Positions 21,417 to 30,936 of a stretch of DNA of 40,609 nt are shown in pieces (position 1 is the first letter of the stretch; each line of letters begins with the position of its first letter). The position numbers and the translations under genes are program-made. Source of the DNA: Filomicrobium sp. (GTDB lineage: Bacteria; Pseudomonadota; Alphaproteobacteria; Rhizobiales; Hyphomicrobiaceae). The stretch is from contig NZGY01000143.1 in NCBI GenBank assembly GCA_002689605.1, positions 9,279 through 49,887 of the forward strand, read 5' to 3'. The notes beneath the pieces are model-generated. The model saw only the letters and a program-made list of their open reading frames with translations. It did not search any database and had not been told where the DNA came from.

Positions 21417-21953
21417 CTACCTTGAGATCGGTGCCAGTTTAGGCATAGAGCTGACTGTCTCGCTGGTTTGTACGTCTTCTGGACCTGAATTCAATGCGGC
21501 GGCTCTCAACGATGAGAAGTCATCCGCACTTGGCGAAGACGGCACAGCATCGGCCATAGCGAGCTTTTGAACCATGTCGACAATCAGTTTACGCGTCGCC
21601 GGCTCCTTGATTCGACTGAATGTTACGATCATCTGAGCGGTTTCAGGCCGGGCCAGAAATGTCAGTAGTTCGCTTGGTAGCTCATCGACGAACCCGAGAT
21701 CCTCAAAGAAATAGGATGGGGGCACTTTAAGCGCCTTAGCGAAGTGGGCTATGCGCGCACCACTCATGGTGCTCATGCCATTTTCGTATTTGTGCACCTG
21801 CTGGGGCGATATCGATGTCATATCGCCAAATGCTTTTTGGGTCAGCCCAACCATGCGACGGCGTAAGCGTACACGTGCACCTATCGTGACATCAACGGCC
21901 GAAGGCTTACGAAGTGGTACATGCGGGATTGGTCCGCAATTATCATTGCTCAT
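21417..21953 (-). CDS. XRE-family HTH transcriptional regulator
   Basis: IGARVRLRRRMVGLTQKAFGDMTSISPQQVHKYENGMSTMSGARIAHFAKALKVPPSYFF helix-turn-helix. Confidence 0.9.
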   Translation of the reverse strand: MSNDNCGPIPHVPLRKPSAVDVTIGARVRLRRRMVGLTQKAFGDMTSISPQQVHKYENGMSTMSGARIAHFAKALKVPPSYFFEDLGFVDELPSELLTFLARPETAQMIVTFSRIKEPATRKLIVDMVQKLAMADAVPSSPSADDFSSLRAAALNSGPEDVQTSETVSSMPKLAPISR

Positions 21954-22122
21954 ACAAAAAGGTCCCTACTACGCCGGGCAACTCAACTATCTTGGTAGAT
22001 CTACGCAATGCTCTACCAACATACTGGTGAACAACTCAACGAATTCAACCGCGCTACTTTGAATTCCACTCGAAGATCATCAAGGCTTGAACATTCTACC
22101 TCACAGTGAATAGAGCCTTAAG

Positions 22123-22905
22123 ATGAGTATGCAGATAGGAACTGACCGCTTTCTTGCGCAGATCGAAGTAAACCATGGACCCCAGGCGCTCTTGGCGAGA
22201 TATTTTCTGGCTGCTGTACAGCGCGTCGCGGACAAAGGGATATCAATTCGATTCTCCAGCTGCGATGAGCTCTTGGATATCAATCAGAGGAACTTAGACC
22301 ATTGGTTTCCACTAACCACTTCGTTTCACCCTCAGTATGGAAATCTGAATGACAGCAATTGCGCGGTGATCATTGGAGAGAACGCATCGGGTGATGTTGT
22401 TGCAACGCAGGCGGTGAAGTTAATCGATTGGACTGTAACGAATTTTAAGGCTGAGGCCGAGAGCCTCCGATTCTTTTACACTAATCCAGAGCAACAAAAG
22501 GCGCCGGGTGAGCGATGCTTTGTAACGGCGTTAGGCGCCGATAAGCTGTCGGGACTTCTGGGGCAAACGGGTGCCGCATGGCTGCGACCGGACTATCGTC
22601 GGTCGGGAGCATCGGAGATTATCAACAACACGGTGCGTGCTTTCGCCTATACGAGATGAAACATTCGGGAGACATTTTCAATTCTGACACCCGCGATTAC
22701 GAAGCGGGATCACGGGCGCCAATATGGCTACAGCAATGTGCAGCCAGGCATCACCATGAAGAACTCCCCAACGTCTCCAGATAAGGATCTGAATGTCTCT
22801 CTTGGCAGAATATCTATGGAGGAACTGACCGACGAGATGTTCCAATTCATTATGGAAACGCTACCACAGGTCGATGCTGCGGTTCGGGACAGACGCGCAG
22901 AATAG
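22123..22905 (+). pseudogene. Hypothetical protein (GNAT-fold-like), interrupted by in-frame TGA at 22657-22659
   Basis: ORF 22123..22659 continues in the same frame after the TGA: NIRETFSILTPAITKRDHGRQYGYSNVQPGITMKNSPTSPDKDLNVSLGRISMEELTDEMFQFIMETLPQVDAAVRDRRAE*. The context ...RAFAYTR*NIRETFS suggests a lost Trp codon. Confidence 0.6.
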
Positions 22906-23733
22906 GGCGTCATACCCTTCGGATGTTACCAATGGCAGAGCAAGTCGTGTGTATTTTGCATTGAACGGCTTGTCTGCCTGCGGATCTTCGATATGACCGT
23001 CGACGTCAAGTAGGGTCGGCTCGCGCGCCAGCATCGCCTCTCGGTAAGTCTCCAGTAGAAAACGTCCATAGTAGTAATCAGGCTGATCAGCGACAGTCTG
23101 TTGTTTGGTATGCCAGCTCTGATCACGATAGGCCTCAATGCCTGTGCCTACGCTGGTATAACTCAGCTTCGCGCTTCCAGGTGGGCGCACGATAAAAGCG
23201 TACTTTCCACGTAGCTGGCTGTTGAGCAGATCTGGGACGGTTGCGAGATCAATACAACCGCCGCTGGCCTGCCATAGTCCAAAAACAGTCTTTAGTGGGT
23301 TTGAGCCAGGAAGGTCTAGCGGGCTCCAGAGGTGAGAACGGAACCTGCCACCCGCAGTGGCGCGATTGGCCCACATTTCACCGACAATGCGCTCAAATGC
23401 TGCTTGAGGATTCGTGACGATTTCGTAGTGCCATTCCCCGTCATACCAAGCGAGCGACATTCTCTCGGGCTTATGCTTATCAACCAGAGAGCTAGCTGCG
23501 GAAAAACTTACGTAGTTTGCTCTGCCAGGCGCGAGCTTAAGTGAACACTTTGATCCACCAAACTTCAGCTCAATATATCCGCAGTTACGAGCGGCATAAT
23601 CAACAAGTGCCGAACCACTTGCAGCCACGCCAAGCTTGCTCCGAATAGCCCAGCCGTTCGCATCATAAACTTTGCCGCTTTCATCAATGAGAAGAGTCAA
23701 AGGCATCATAGCCGATATTCTAACCGAATTCAC
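22861..23733 (-). CDS. Hypothetical protein
   Basis: 290 aa ORF with plausible composition; no family recognised with confidence. Its 3' end overlaps convergently the tail of the interrupted ORF. Confidence 0.65.
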   Translation of the reverse strand: MNSVRISAMMPLTLLIDESGKVYDANGWAIRSKLGVAASGSALVDYAARNCGYIELKFGGSKCSLKLAPGRANYVSFSAASSLVDKHKPERMSLAWYDGEWHYEIVTNPQAAFERIVGEMWANRATAGGRFRSHLWSPLDLPGSNPLKTVFGLWQASGGCIDLATVPDLLNSQLRGKYAFIVRPPGSAKLSYTSVGTGIEAYRDQSWHTKQQTVADQPDYYYGRFLLETYREAMLAREPTLLDVDGHIEDPQADKPFNAKYTRLALPLVTSEGYDALFCASVPNRSIDLW

Positions 23734-24043
23734 AAGTAAAGACGAGTAGATCTATCAATAGCATACGTTATAGCTCTGTTAATTCGACAGCAATAATGAA
23801 TGCGATCGATCCAGCTAGTGGTCAATTGAACGGGAAACCGGTTTTGTTCAGATAGCCGATCAACTGATCCTGCCAAACTTTCGAAGCTGCAACTTGGTTA
23901 CCAAACAGAGTGGTTAAGGATCCGAGAAGAACTGGCTGGGCAAAATAAGGTGCCTTGACAGATTGTATGTGAAAACAATCCTTCGAAGCTGGGAGACCAT
24001 CCTTTTGATGTTTGTGATAAAAAAAGCGGCGCTGTGGTAAGTA

Positions 24044-24646
24044 TTGGGGCGTGTCAGCTTTGTGCTTGTTTTAGTAATGAGCGGTGCGCATTTCGCTATT
24101 GCCGATGGCCAGTCCAAATGTCGAGAACAGTTTGCGGAGTATTTTGTCGACCGTACCAAACTGATGGGCGTGAAAATTCACGTGACCCAGGCCATCAAAG
24201 GTGGTCCGACAACAGAGAATTGGAACTATCAGGCCGCGCCGGGACATTGGATGAGCGAAGCGATTAAGCCCTCTGGGCTACCCTGGTCCCTTGTTCACAA
24301 TAACACGATGTTTTCGTCTCGAGATAAGGGCAAGAGCTGGCAAAAGATCCGCACACTCGATAGCGCACAGCGCGCTGAGGATGTTGCAGCCAATCTCAAA
24401 GCGACGTTAGCAACGGTAACCGATGTTGCCTGCGGTACAGAAGAGTTAAACGGCGTCCCGCACAGAGAGCTTTCAGCAAGTTACAAAATGTTGAAATATG
24501 CGACCGAGCATCGGGATACCTATTGGATCAAGTCTGACTCTGGTTGGATGACAAAAGCTATCACGAGCACCAAGGGTAAAGGCTACCAGATGTCAGTTAC
24601 GCAACGAATTGAGCCAGCTCCAAAACTAAAGCTTCCAACGCCTTAA
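24044..24646 (+). CDS. Hypothetical secreted protein (TTG start; short signal-peptide-like N-terminus)
   Basis: MGRVSFVLVLVMSGAHFAIADGQSKC... leader, coding-like composition. An in-frame stop just upstream (24038) limits start choices. Confidence 0.6.
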   Translation: MGRVSFVLVLVMSGAHFAIADGQSKCREQFAEYFVDRTKLMGVKIHVTQAIKGGPTTENWNYQAAPGHWMSEAIKPSGLPWSLVHNNTMFSSRDKGKSWQKIRTLDSAQRAEDVAANLKATLATVTDVACGTEELNGVPHRELSASYKMLKYATEHRDTYWIKSDSGWMTKAITSTKGKGYQMSVTQRIEPAPKLKLPTP

Positions 24647-24763
24647 TTGTTGCAGCCGATCGCCCGGGCAAGTCGGCAAATTTTAACGGGGTGGTCGTGC
24701 GAATACGAGCGTTGCTACACTAACCACGCAGCAACTTCGAAAGTAATGGAACGGAAAACTTGC

Positions 24764-25150
24764 ATGAGCGATAGCGAAGATCAGCCACGCGGTGAGCTGA
24801 CGACACGGACCTTGGCGATGCCGGCAGACGCGAATCCGAGCGGAGATATCTTCGGTGGCTGGGTGCTTTCCCAAATGGACATTGCTGGTGGTATTGCGGC
24901 TGGCCAGCATGCCCAAGGCCGTGTGGCAACGGTCGCAATTGATGCCATGACGTTCATTCGCCCGGTCAATATCGGAGATATACTGTGTGTCTACGCCGAT
25001 ATAGAAAGAGTGGGGCGGACTTCGATAGCCGTTCATCTTGAGGCATGGGCGCTTCGAGAGCGGATGTGGGTGCGTGTAAAAGTGACGGAAGGCCAGTTCG
25101 TGTTTGTTGCCCTGGATGAGACAGGGCGACCACGACCTTTAAAAGACTAA
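24764..25150 (+). CDS. Acyl-CoA thioesterase (YciA-like hotdog fold)
   Basis: LAMPADANPSGDIFGGWVLSQMDIAGGIAAGQHAQGRVATVAIDAMTFIRPVNIGDIL. ATG at 24764 preferred over the longer ORF. Confidence 0.9.
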   Translation: MSDSEDQPRGELTTRTLAMPADANPSGDIFGGWVLSQMDIAGGIAAGQHAQGRVATVAIDAMTFIRPVNIGDILCVYADIERVGRTSIAVHLEAWALRERMWVRVKVTEGQFVFVALDETGRPRPLKD

Positions 25151-25443
25151 GCCTACAGCTGTTCTTGCGCCTGAATTTGTTTGAGGTCGACCCAACCGAT
25201 GCGCGTGGGCTGCCACTGACCTTTGCGATGTATTCGGCTCGCCAAAAAGGCGACGGCTATCTGTAGCGCGATCGTTCTGCTGACAATTTTGGGCTCCAAT
25301 GCCGATGCCGATTCTGTAGACGGCCTTTTGATTTAGCTTCCTCTACCAGTGCGGTAACGCACAGAGCCTCCACTCCAACAGATGTGCCTATCAAGCCACA
25401 CGATCAGTGGGCCTAGCTCTGCACGCTCAAATACCTTAAAAAA

Positions 25444-25487
25444 CCATTGACACCCATAAAAACCCATTGACAACCATATAAACCCAT
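25444..25487 (-). promoter_or_regulatory. Putative MraZ operator: five CCAT (ATGG on minus strand) boxes at exact 10-bp spacing, overlapping tandem TTGACA hexamers
   Basis: CCATTGACAC CCATAAAAAC CCATTGACAA CCATATAAAC CCATgaaata, upstream of mraZ. MraZ is known to bind TGGGN-type direct repeats at about 10-bp periodicity upstream of its own gene. Confidence 0.7.
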
Positions 25488-25790
25488 GAAATACTATTTA
25501 CACCCGATCGCACCGGGTACGGGTCCGTGGTCGTGGCGCGGTGATGGATTGAGAGGGACCATTGTCTGCGACCGCCACGGCCCAGTCGGTTGGTTGGGAA
25601 CTGGTTTCAGGAGAGCGGCGTTCGAGTTTTGTGAATGGCGCAGTGCGGGATGCGGGGCCCGTGCTGCGCTTATCGGATCGAAGGAATTGAGTTGATTGTT
25701 TCGAATGGAAGGTCGTGGCCGGTAAGACCGGTGGGCCAACTATGTTGCGGTGTTTCGGTTCAGTACCCTGTGAGGCTGTGAAAACCGGAG

Positions 25791-26333
25791 ATGGATCGCT
25801 TTGTTTCAACCTTCGAAAACAAGATCGATACAAAGGGGCGGGTGTCCGTACCTGCACCGTTCCGCGCGATCCTCGAACGCGATGGCTATAAAGAAAGTGC
25901 CACCCTCGGAATCTATTGTTATCCTTCGCTCGACGCTTCTGCGCTCGATGCGGGCGGCGAGAGACTTGCACAGAAGATTGATCGCCTCCTCGGTGGCCTC
26001 GCGGACTACTCGGATGAGCGTGACGAGCTATCGTTGGCGCTCTACGGTGATGTCAAGGTTCTTGCAGTCGATGGGGACGGACGGATCGTCTTACCGCCCG
26101 ATCTGCGCGAGCATGCAGGGCTCAGCTCCAAAGCAACATTTGTCGGTATGGGTGAAAAGTTTCAGATCTGGGATCCACAACGCTTCGAAGAGCGGCGTGC
26201 AGAAGCGCGCGCAAAAGTGCAGGATCACAGACGATTATTCGCGCAGCAGCAGACACGTGATCTAGCGGTTGCGCGTCCCGAGGCGGGGCGTCGCTCTCCC
26301 GATGAGAGTGGCGAAGGGGGCGCACGGGAGTAA
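25791..26333 (+). CDS. mraZ: Transcriptional regulator MraZ
   Basis: [28 protein letters not shown] (AbrB-like DXXXR repeat), second repeat [18 protein letters not shown]; first gene of the dcw cluster. Confidence 0.95.
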   Translation: MDRFVSTFENKIDTKGRVSVPAPFRAILERDGYKESATLGIYCYPSLDASALDAGGERLAQKIDRLLGGLADYSDERDELSLALYGDVKVLAVDGDGRIVLPPDLREHAGLSSKATFVGMGEKFQIWDPQRFEERRAEARAKVQDHRRLFAQQQTRDLAVARPEAGRRSPDESGEGGARE

Positions 26334-27382
26334 TGACGGAGAATGGTGGCAACCTGATGGGGACAGGAAGCGGCTGCGGGCCTGAACGCCGTCATATTCC
26401 CGTGTTGCTCGCCGAGATGTTGGACAAGCTCAATCCACAAGACGCAATGACATACCTTGACGGCACGTTTGGTGCTGGTGGCTATACCCGCGCCATCCTG
26501 GATCGAGCGGACTGCAGTGTTCTGGCATTAGACCGCGATCCGAGGGCAATTGCGGGAGGCGCAGAGCTCGTCAAATCCTATGCACCGAGACTGATGCTCA
26601 AGAACACCCGGTTTGGCGATTTGAGTGATGCCGTAGCTGGCGAACCATTGATCGACGGTATCGTCCTCGATATCGGGGTGTCGTCGATGCAACTGGATGA
26701 GGCGGACAGGGGGTTCTCTTTTTCCCAGGACGGACCTCTTGATATGCGCATGTCTGCTGCAGACGGAGAGGAAGCAGAGAAGTCGCCGTCCGCCGCTGAC
26801 CTTGTGAATGAGTTGGAAGAATCACAACTGGCAGATGTCATCTACTATTATGGTGAGGAGCGCCGTTCGCGAGCTATTGCGTCTGCGATTGTGCGTCGGC
26901 GTGCGCAAAATCCAATTCGTCGAACGGCAGAGCTTGCAGAAATTTGCACCCACGTCTATGGCCGCCGCTCCAAAGACAAAGTTCATCCTGCGACACGAAC
27001 CTTTCAAGCATTACGCATCGCCGTGAACGACGAACTAGGCGAGTTGGTTAGGGCTCTCTTGGCTGCGGAAAAGGTTCTCAGGCCAGGTGGACGATTGGTT
27101 GTCGTCACATTCCACTCGCTCGAAGATCGGATCGTAAAGCGTTTTTTTGCAACACGCGCGGGCAAAACCTCCGGTGGATCGCGGCATATGCCGGAATTGA
27201 TTCAATTTGAGACATCAAGTTTCCAAATCGTTAACCAGCGTCCTTTAGTTCCTAGTAACCATGAATTAGCGGTCAACCCGCGGTCGCGCTCAGCCAAGCT
27301 GCGATACGGTATCCGCACTGAGGCACCCGCCATGTCGTTGGATGAAGAGATGTTCGGGCTTCCTTCTGTGCAATTTGATTAG
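26333..27382 (+). CDS. rsmH: 16S rRNA (cytosine1402-N4)-methyltransferase
   Basis: [67 protein letters not shown]. Confidence 0.96.
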   Translation: MTENGGNLMGTGSGCGPERRHIPVLLAEMLDKLNPQDAMTYLDGTFGAGGYTRAILDRADCSVLALDRDPRAIAGGAELVKSYAPRLMLKNTRFGDLSDAVAGEPLIDGIVLDIGVSSMQLDEADRGFSFSQDGPLDMRMSAADGEEAEKSPSAADLVNELEESQLADVIYYYGEERRSRAIASAIVRRRAQNPIRRTAELAEICTHVYGRRSKDKVHPATRTFQALRIAVNDELGELVRALLAAEKVLRPGGRLVVVTFHSLEDRIVKRFFATRAGKTSGGSRHMPELIQFETSSFQIVNQRPLVPSNHELAVNPRSRSAKLRYGIRTEAPAMSLDEEMFGLPSVQFD

Positions 27383-27448
27383 GCTGAGAGGCATACCTCG
27401 CATCGACCGCTCCAGAAAAATCAATACCTGACAGGAGCTAGATGGCAA

Positions 27449-27730
27449 GTGTTACGCTTTTTGACATTGGGCACAATTCTCTTGGCAATGGCGAGTGCGG
27501 TTCTGCTCTATGTGACAGCGACCGAAACTAGGCGCCTTGCAAAGCTTGAGAAGTCCCAGAAAAAGGAAAAAGCGAAGCTTATTCGCGATATCTCGGTCTT
27601 AAAGGCTGAGCGTGCCTATCTTTCCCGACCAGAACGAATGACCGAGTATGCCCGGCAACTGGGAATGCGCCCGATTGAAGGCGAACAAATCAGACTGCCA
27701 TTCGCAGAGCGCGACGCCGAAAAGCGTTAG
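27449..27730 (+). CDS. ftsL: Cell division protein FtsL
   Basis: Short single-TM protein with coiled-coil region between rsmH and ftsI; GTG start. Confidence 0.8.
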   Translation: MLRFLTLGTILLAMASAVLLYVTATETRRLAKLEKSQKKEKAKLIRDISVLKAERAYLSRPERMTEYARQLGMRPIEGEQIRLPFAERDAEKR

Positions 27731-27739
27731 GGGGAACGG

Positions 27740-29389
27740 ATGCCGCAGCCCTTCTCCATTCTCTCCCCACGACCAAGCTCGGATATCAAATCCGATGCCA
27801 AGCGAATGTTCGTGTTGGGCCTCGTCATCTTCGCGGGGTTTGCGGCAGTTTCGGTTCAAATGTTACGCTTGGCAATGAAGGACCGGCGGCAGCCGAGCAT
27901 CGCGCGCCTAGATGCCACTGCAAATCATTTTTCTCGTCCTGACATTGTCGATCGTCGCGGCCGTTTACTCGCAACGGATGTCGGGTTGCCAACATTGATT
28001 GCTGACCCCTCTGCCATTCATCGCGTGGACGAAGTCATCGAGAGATTGTCGCCCATCTTCCCCGGGCTGGATAATGAGCAAACCCGCAAGGCCTTGGCCA
28101 ATAGTCGAAGCAAGTATGCTCTGTTAAGGCGCTCAGTGTCACCTGCGATCGCAGAGAGAATCCATGCAATGGGCTTGCCTGGTATCCACTTCCAATACGA
28201 ATCCCGGCGCGGCTATCCCGCCGGTCGCGTCGCGGGCCATGTCCTCGGCGCAGTTAATGGAAGTAATCACGGAACACTTGGCATCGAGCGCTTTCTCAAC
28301 GACGATCCTGGCATCAGCAGAGTGCATGGTGCACGCGTGAACGCTGCGACCCCTTTGCGTCTATCAATTGATATGAGTGCACAGTTCGCGGTCGAGCAAG
28401 AACTCACGACAGCCCTCAAGCTCTACAAAGCAGAAGCCGCTTCAGCGATTATCCTGGACGCTGACACCGGGGAGATCGTGACGGCTGCATCTGTTCCAGG
28501 GGTTGATCCATCAGAAACCAGTGAACTGCTAGACAGGAAACGCCGCAATCGATTTGCGGATAATGTTTACGAGCTCGGTTCGGTTTTCAAGCCATTGACG
28601 ATTGCTATGGCACTGGAAACAGGTGTCGCGACAGCGGGCTCAAAAATCGATGTGAGTGGGCCACTTAAGTTTGGTAGATTCACAATTCGAGATCCTGAGC
28701 GGCGTGTAAAGCGCTTAAGCCTAACCCATGTGCTGGTTTACTCATCCAACGTGGCTTCTGGTATTCTAGCGGGCGTCACAGGTGCGAAGCGTCAGAAAGC
28801 ATTCTTGAGCAAGCTTGGCCTGACCGATGCCGTAGACCCGCCAGATGTTAAGACCGCACCCCCGAAGTTGCCTGATTTCTGGGGAAGAGCCGCCACGGCG
28901 ACCATAGGTTACGGCCACGGGATCTCGGTTTCGCCGTTGCAGTTTGCTGTTGCCAGCGCCAGTCTCGTCAATGGTGGGTATCGAGTGCGACCAACCTTTT
29001 TGGCGGTGGCGCGTGAGAAAGCGGTCAACCGGACAAAACGCGTGTTAAAGCAGTCAACAAGTGATCTGATACGGCGAATGTTGCGCGAGAATGTGCGTGT
29101 AGGCACGGGCAAACTTGCAGCTGTGAAGGGATATGATGTTGGGGGCAAAACCGGCACCGCTGATCTCGCACGCCAAGGCAAATATGACGGGAAGTCTGTT
29201 ATTACATCGTTCCTGGCAGCGTTTCCGATGCATGCCCCGCGCTACATTGTATTTTCTACGCTTTATGATCCGATGCCAGGGCAGAATAAGAAACATAGGA
29301 GCGCTGCCAAGAACGCCGCCCCACTTACTGGTGAGATCATTAAACGGGTCGCACCATTACTCGGCGTGCAGCCACGGCCGAAGGGATAA
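27740..29389 (+). CDS. ftsI: Peptidoglycan transpeptidase FtsI (PBP3)
   Basis: ELGSVFKPLTIAMALE (SxxK), VYSSNVASG (SxN), GGKTGTADL (KTG), single N-terminal TM. Confidence 0.95.
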   Translation: MPQPFSILSPRPSSDIKSDAKRMFVLGLVIFAGFAAVSVQMLRLAMKDRRQPSIARLDATANHFSRPDIVDRRGRLLATDVGLPTLIADPSAIHRVDEVIERLSPIFPGLDNEQTRKALANSRSKYALLRRSVSPAIAERIHAMGLPGIHFQYESRRGYPAGRVAGHVLGAVNGSNHGTLGIERFLNDDPGISRVHGARVNAATPLRLSIDMSAQFAVEQELTTALKLYKAEAASAIILDADTGEIVTAASVPGVDPSETSELLDRKRRNRFADNVYELGSVFKPLTIAMALETGVATAGSKIDVSGPLKFGRFTIRDPERRVKRLSLTHVLVYSSNVASGILAGVTGAKRQKAFLSKLGLTDAVDPPDVKTAPPKLPDFWGRAATATIGYGHGISVSPLQFAVASASLVNGGYRVRPTFLAVAREKAVNRTKRVLKQSTSDLIRRMLRENVRVGTGKLAAVKGYDVGGKTGTADLARQGKYDGKSVITSFLAAFPMHAPRYIVFSTLYDPMPGQNKKHRSAAKNAAPLTGEIIKRVAPLLGVQPRPKG

Positions 29390-29482
29390 AAAGAGCGCTT
29401 CCATTTGACGGCGACACCATTGGCTCGCTAGATCAACCGCATAATTCGGTTTTGACACTCGTACCTAGCCGAGAGGCCCAAA

Positions 29483-30931
29483 ATGAAACTCGCTGACATG
29501 ATGCCTGCAGAGGCTAAAATTCCTGTTGGCGCGGGTGACCTCGATGTGGTTGGTATGACATCAGACAGCCGACACGTTGAGCCCGGAATGCTGTTTGCAG
29601 CGCTCGCAGGATATCAGTTCGATGGCACCAGATTCGTACAGGCGGCCGTCAATTCTGGCGCTATTGCAGTATTGGCAGCAGGCGATGCAGCGCTGGACGA
29701 CTGCGCTGTGCCAATCGTGCGAGCTGACGATCCCAGACGTGCGTTAGCTCTGGCAGCCGCAAACTTCTACGGGAGGCAGCCCGACATTGCTGTCGCAGTA
29801 ACGGGCACAAGCGGCAAGACATCCGTCGCTGAGTTTACGAGGCAAATCTTTGCTAGTCTCGGTTGTCAGGCAGCATCAATGGGGACCATCGGAATCGTAA
29901 AGCCAGACGGTGGCGTCTATGGATCACTCACGACACCGGATCCGGTAACGCTGCACGGTGTCATTGCTGGGCTGGCTGACGACGGTGTCACCCATCTAGC
30001 GTTCGAAGCGTCATCGCACGGCCTGGACCAACGCAGATTGGATGGAGTTCGGTTGTGCGCTGGGGCATTCACCAACTTAGGGCGTGATCATCTCGATTAT
30101 CATCCGACGGTTGAGCATTATCTCGCCGCGAAGTTGCGTCTCTTCGATACGCTTTTGCCTGAAGGAGCAGCAGCTGTCGTCAACATCGATGATAAGCATT
30201 CAGATGCTGTCATGGCCGCCTGCCAAGCTCAGAAACTAGAGATCCTGACTGTCGGACAGCAGGCATTAGCGCGGCTGCAACTTCTCAGTGCGGTTCCTGA
30301 TGGCTTTGCGCAAAATATTGAGTTTGCCTTCAACGGCAGGGCGCATCAATGCAAGCTAAATCTAATGGGGACATACCAAGCATCGAATGCGCTCGTGGCA
30401 GCTGGATTAGCACTGTCTTTGGGCAATGAGCCTGATGCTGTCTTTGAACAATTAGAGCAATTGCGTGGCGTAACAGGGCGTCTGGAGGTCGTGGGGGAAG
30501 TTCACGGGGCCACGATCGTGATTGACTACGCTCACAAACCAGATGCGCTTGATGCGGCTCTGACGGCGTTGCGACCCTTTGTTAGCAATCGCCTGGTTTC
30601 GGTGTTTGGATGCGGTGGGGACCGAGATCCGGGAAAAAGGCCGATTATGGGGCAGATATCGCAGGAAAAGGCCGACTTAACGATCATCACGGACGACAAT
30701 CCGAGGACTGAGGCCCCCGAGGCCATACGATCCGAAATCCTTGTAACTGCGAAGCATGCCACTGAGATTGGTGATCGTTATATGGCGATTGCAACCGCAA
30801 TATCTCAGGCTCAACCTGGCGATGTGATACTTATTGCTGGCAAAGGGCATGAAACAGGACAAATCGTTGGCGATGAGGTCCTCTCATTCTCGGACTATGA
30901 GGCCGTCGCAGCAATATTACGCGAATACTGA
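29483..30931 (+). CDS. murE: UDP-MurNAc-L-alanyl-D-glutamate:meso-DAP ligase
   Basis: TGTSGKTSVAEFTRQ P-loop, EASSHGLDQRRLDGV, TDDNPRTE (DNPR motif of meso-DAP ligases). Confidence 0.96.
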   Translation: MKLADMMPAEAKIPVGAGDLDVVGMTSDSRHVEPGMLFAALAGYQFDGTRFVQAAVNSGAIAVLAAGDAALDDCAVPIVRADDPRRALALAAANFYGRQPDIAVAVTGTSGKTSVAEFTRQIFASLGCQAASMGTIGIVKPDGGVYGSLTTPDPVTLHGVIAGLADDGVTHLAFEASSHGLDQRRLDGVRLCAGAFTNLGRDHLDYHPTVEHYLAAKLRLFDTLLPEGAAAVVNIDDKHSDAVMAACQAQKLEILTVGQQALARLQLLSAVPDGFAQNIEFAFNGRAHQCKLNLMGTYQASNALVAAGLALSLGNEPDAVFEQLEQLRGVTGRLEVVGEVHGATIVIDYAHKPDALDAALTALRPFVSNRLVSVFGCGGDRDPGKRPIMGQISQEKADLTIITDDNPRTEAPEAIRSEILVTAKHATEIGDRYMAIATAISQAQPGDVILIAGKGHETGQIVGDEVLSFSDYEAVAAILREY

Positions 30932-30936
30932 ATTTT

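Noticed and set aside
21300-21430. tRNA-like string on the minus strand (ttcagcggtggtagagc) downstream of the ceramidase gene
   Set aside because: Only a D-arm-like match; no acceptor pairing, anticodon loop or GGTTCGAATCC T-arm could be assembled.
25486-25695. 69-aa ORF starting inside the mraZ box array
   Set aside because: No RBS, unusual composition and likely upstream of the transcription start; treated as spurious.
25494-25790. RNase P RNA (rnpB) in the mraZ leader
   Set aside because: No GAGGAAAGTCCGGGC or ACAGAA core motifs.
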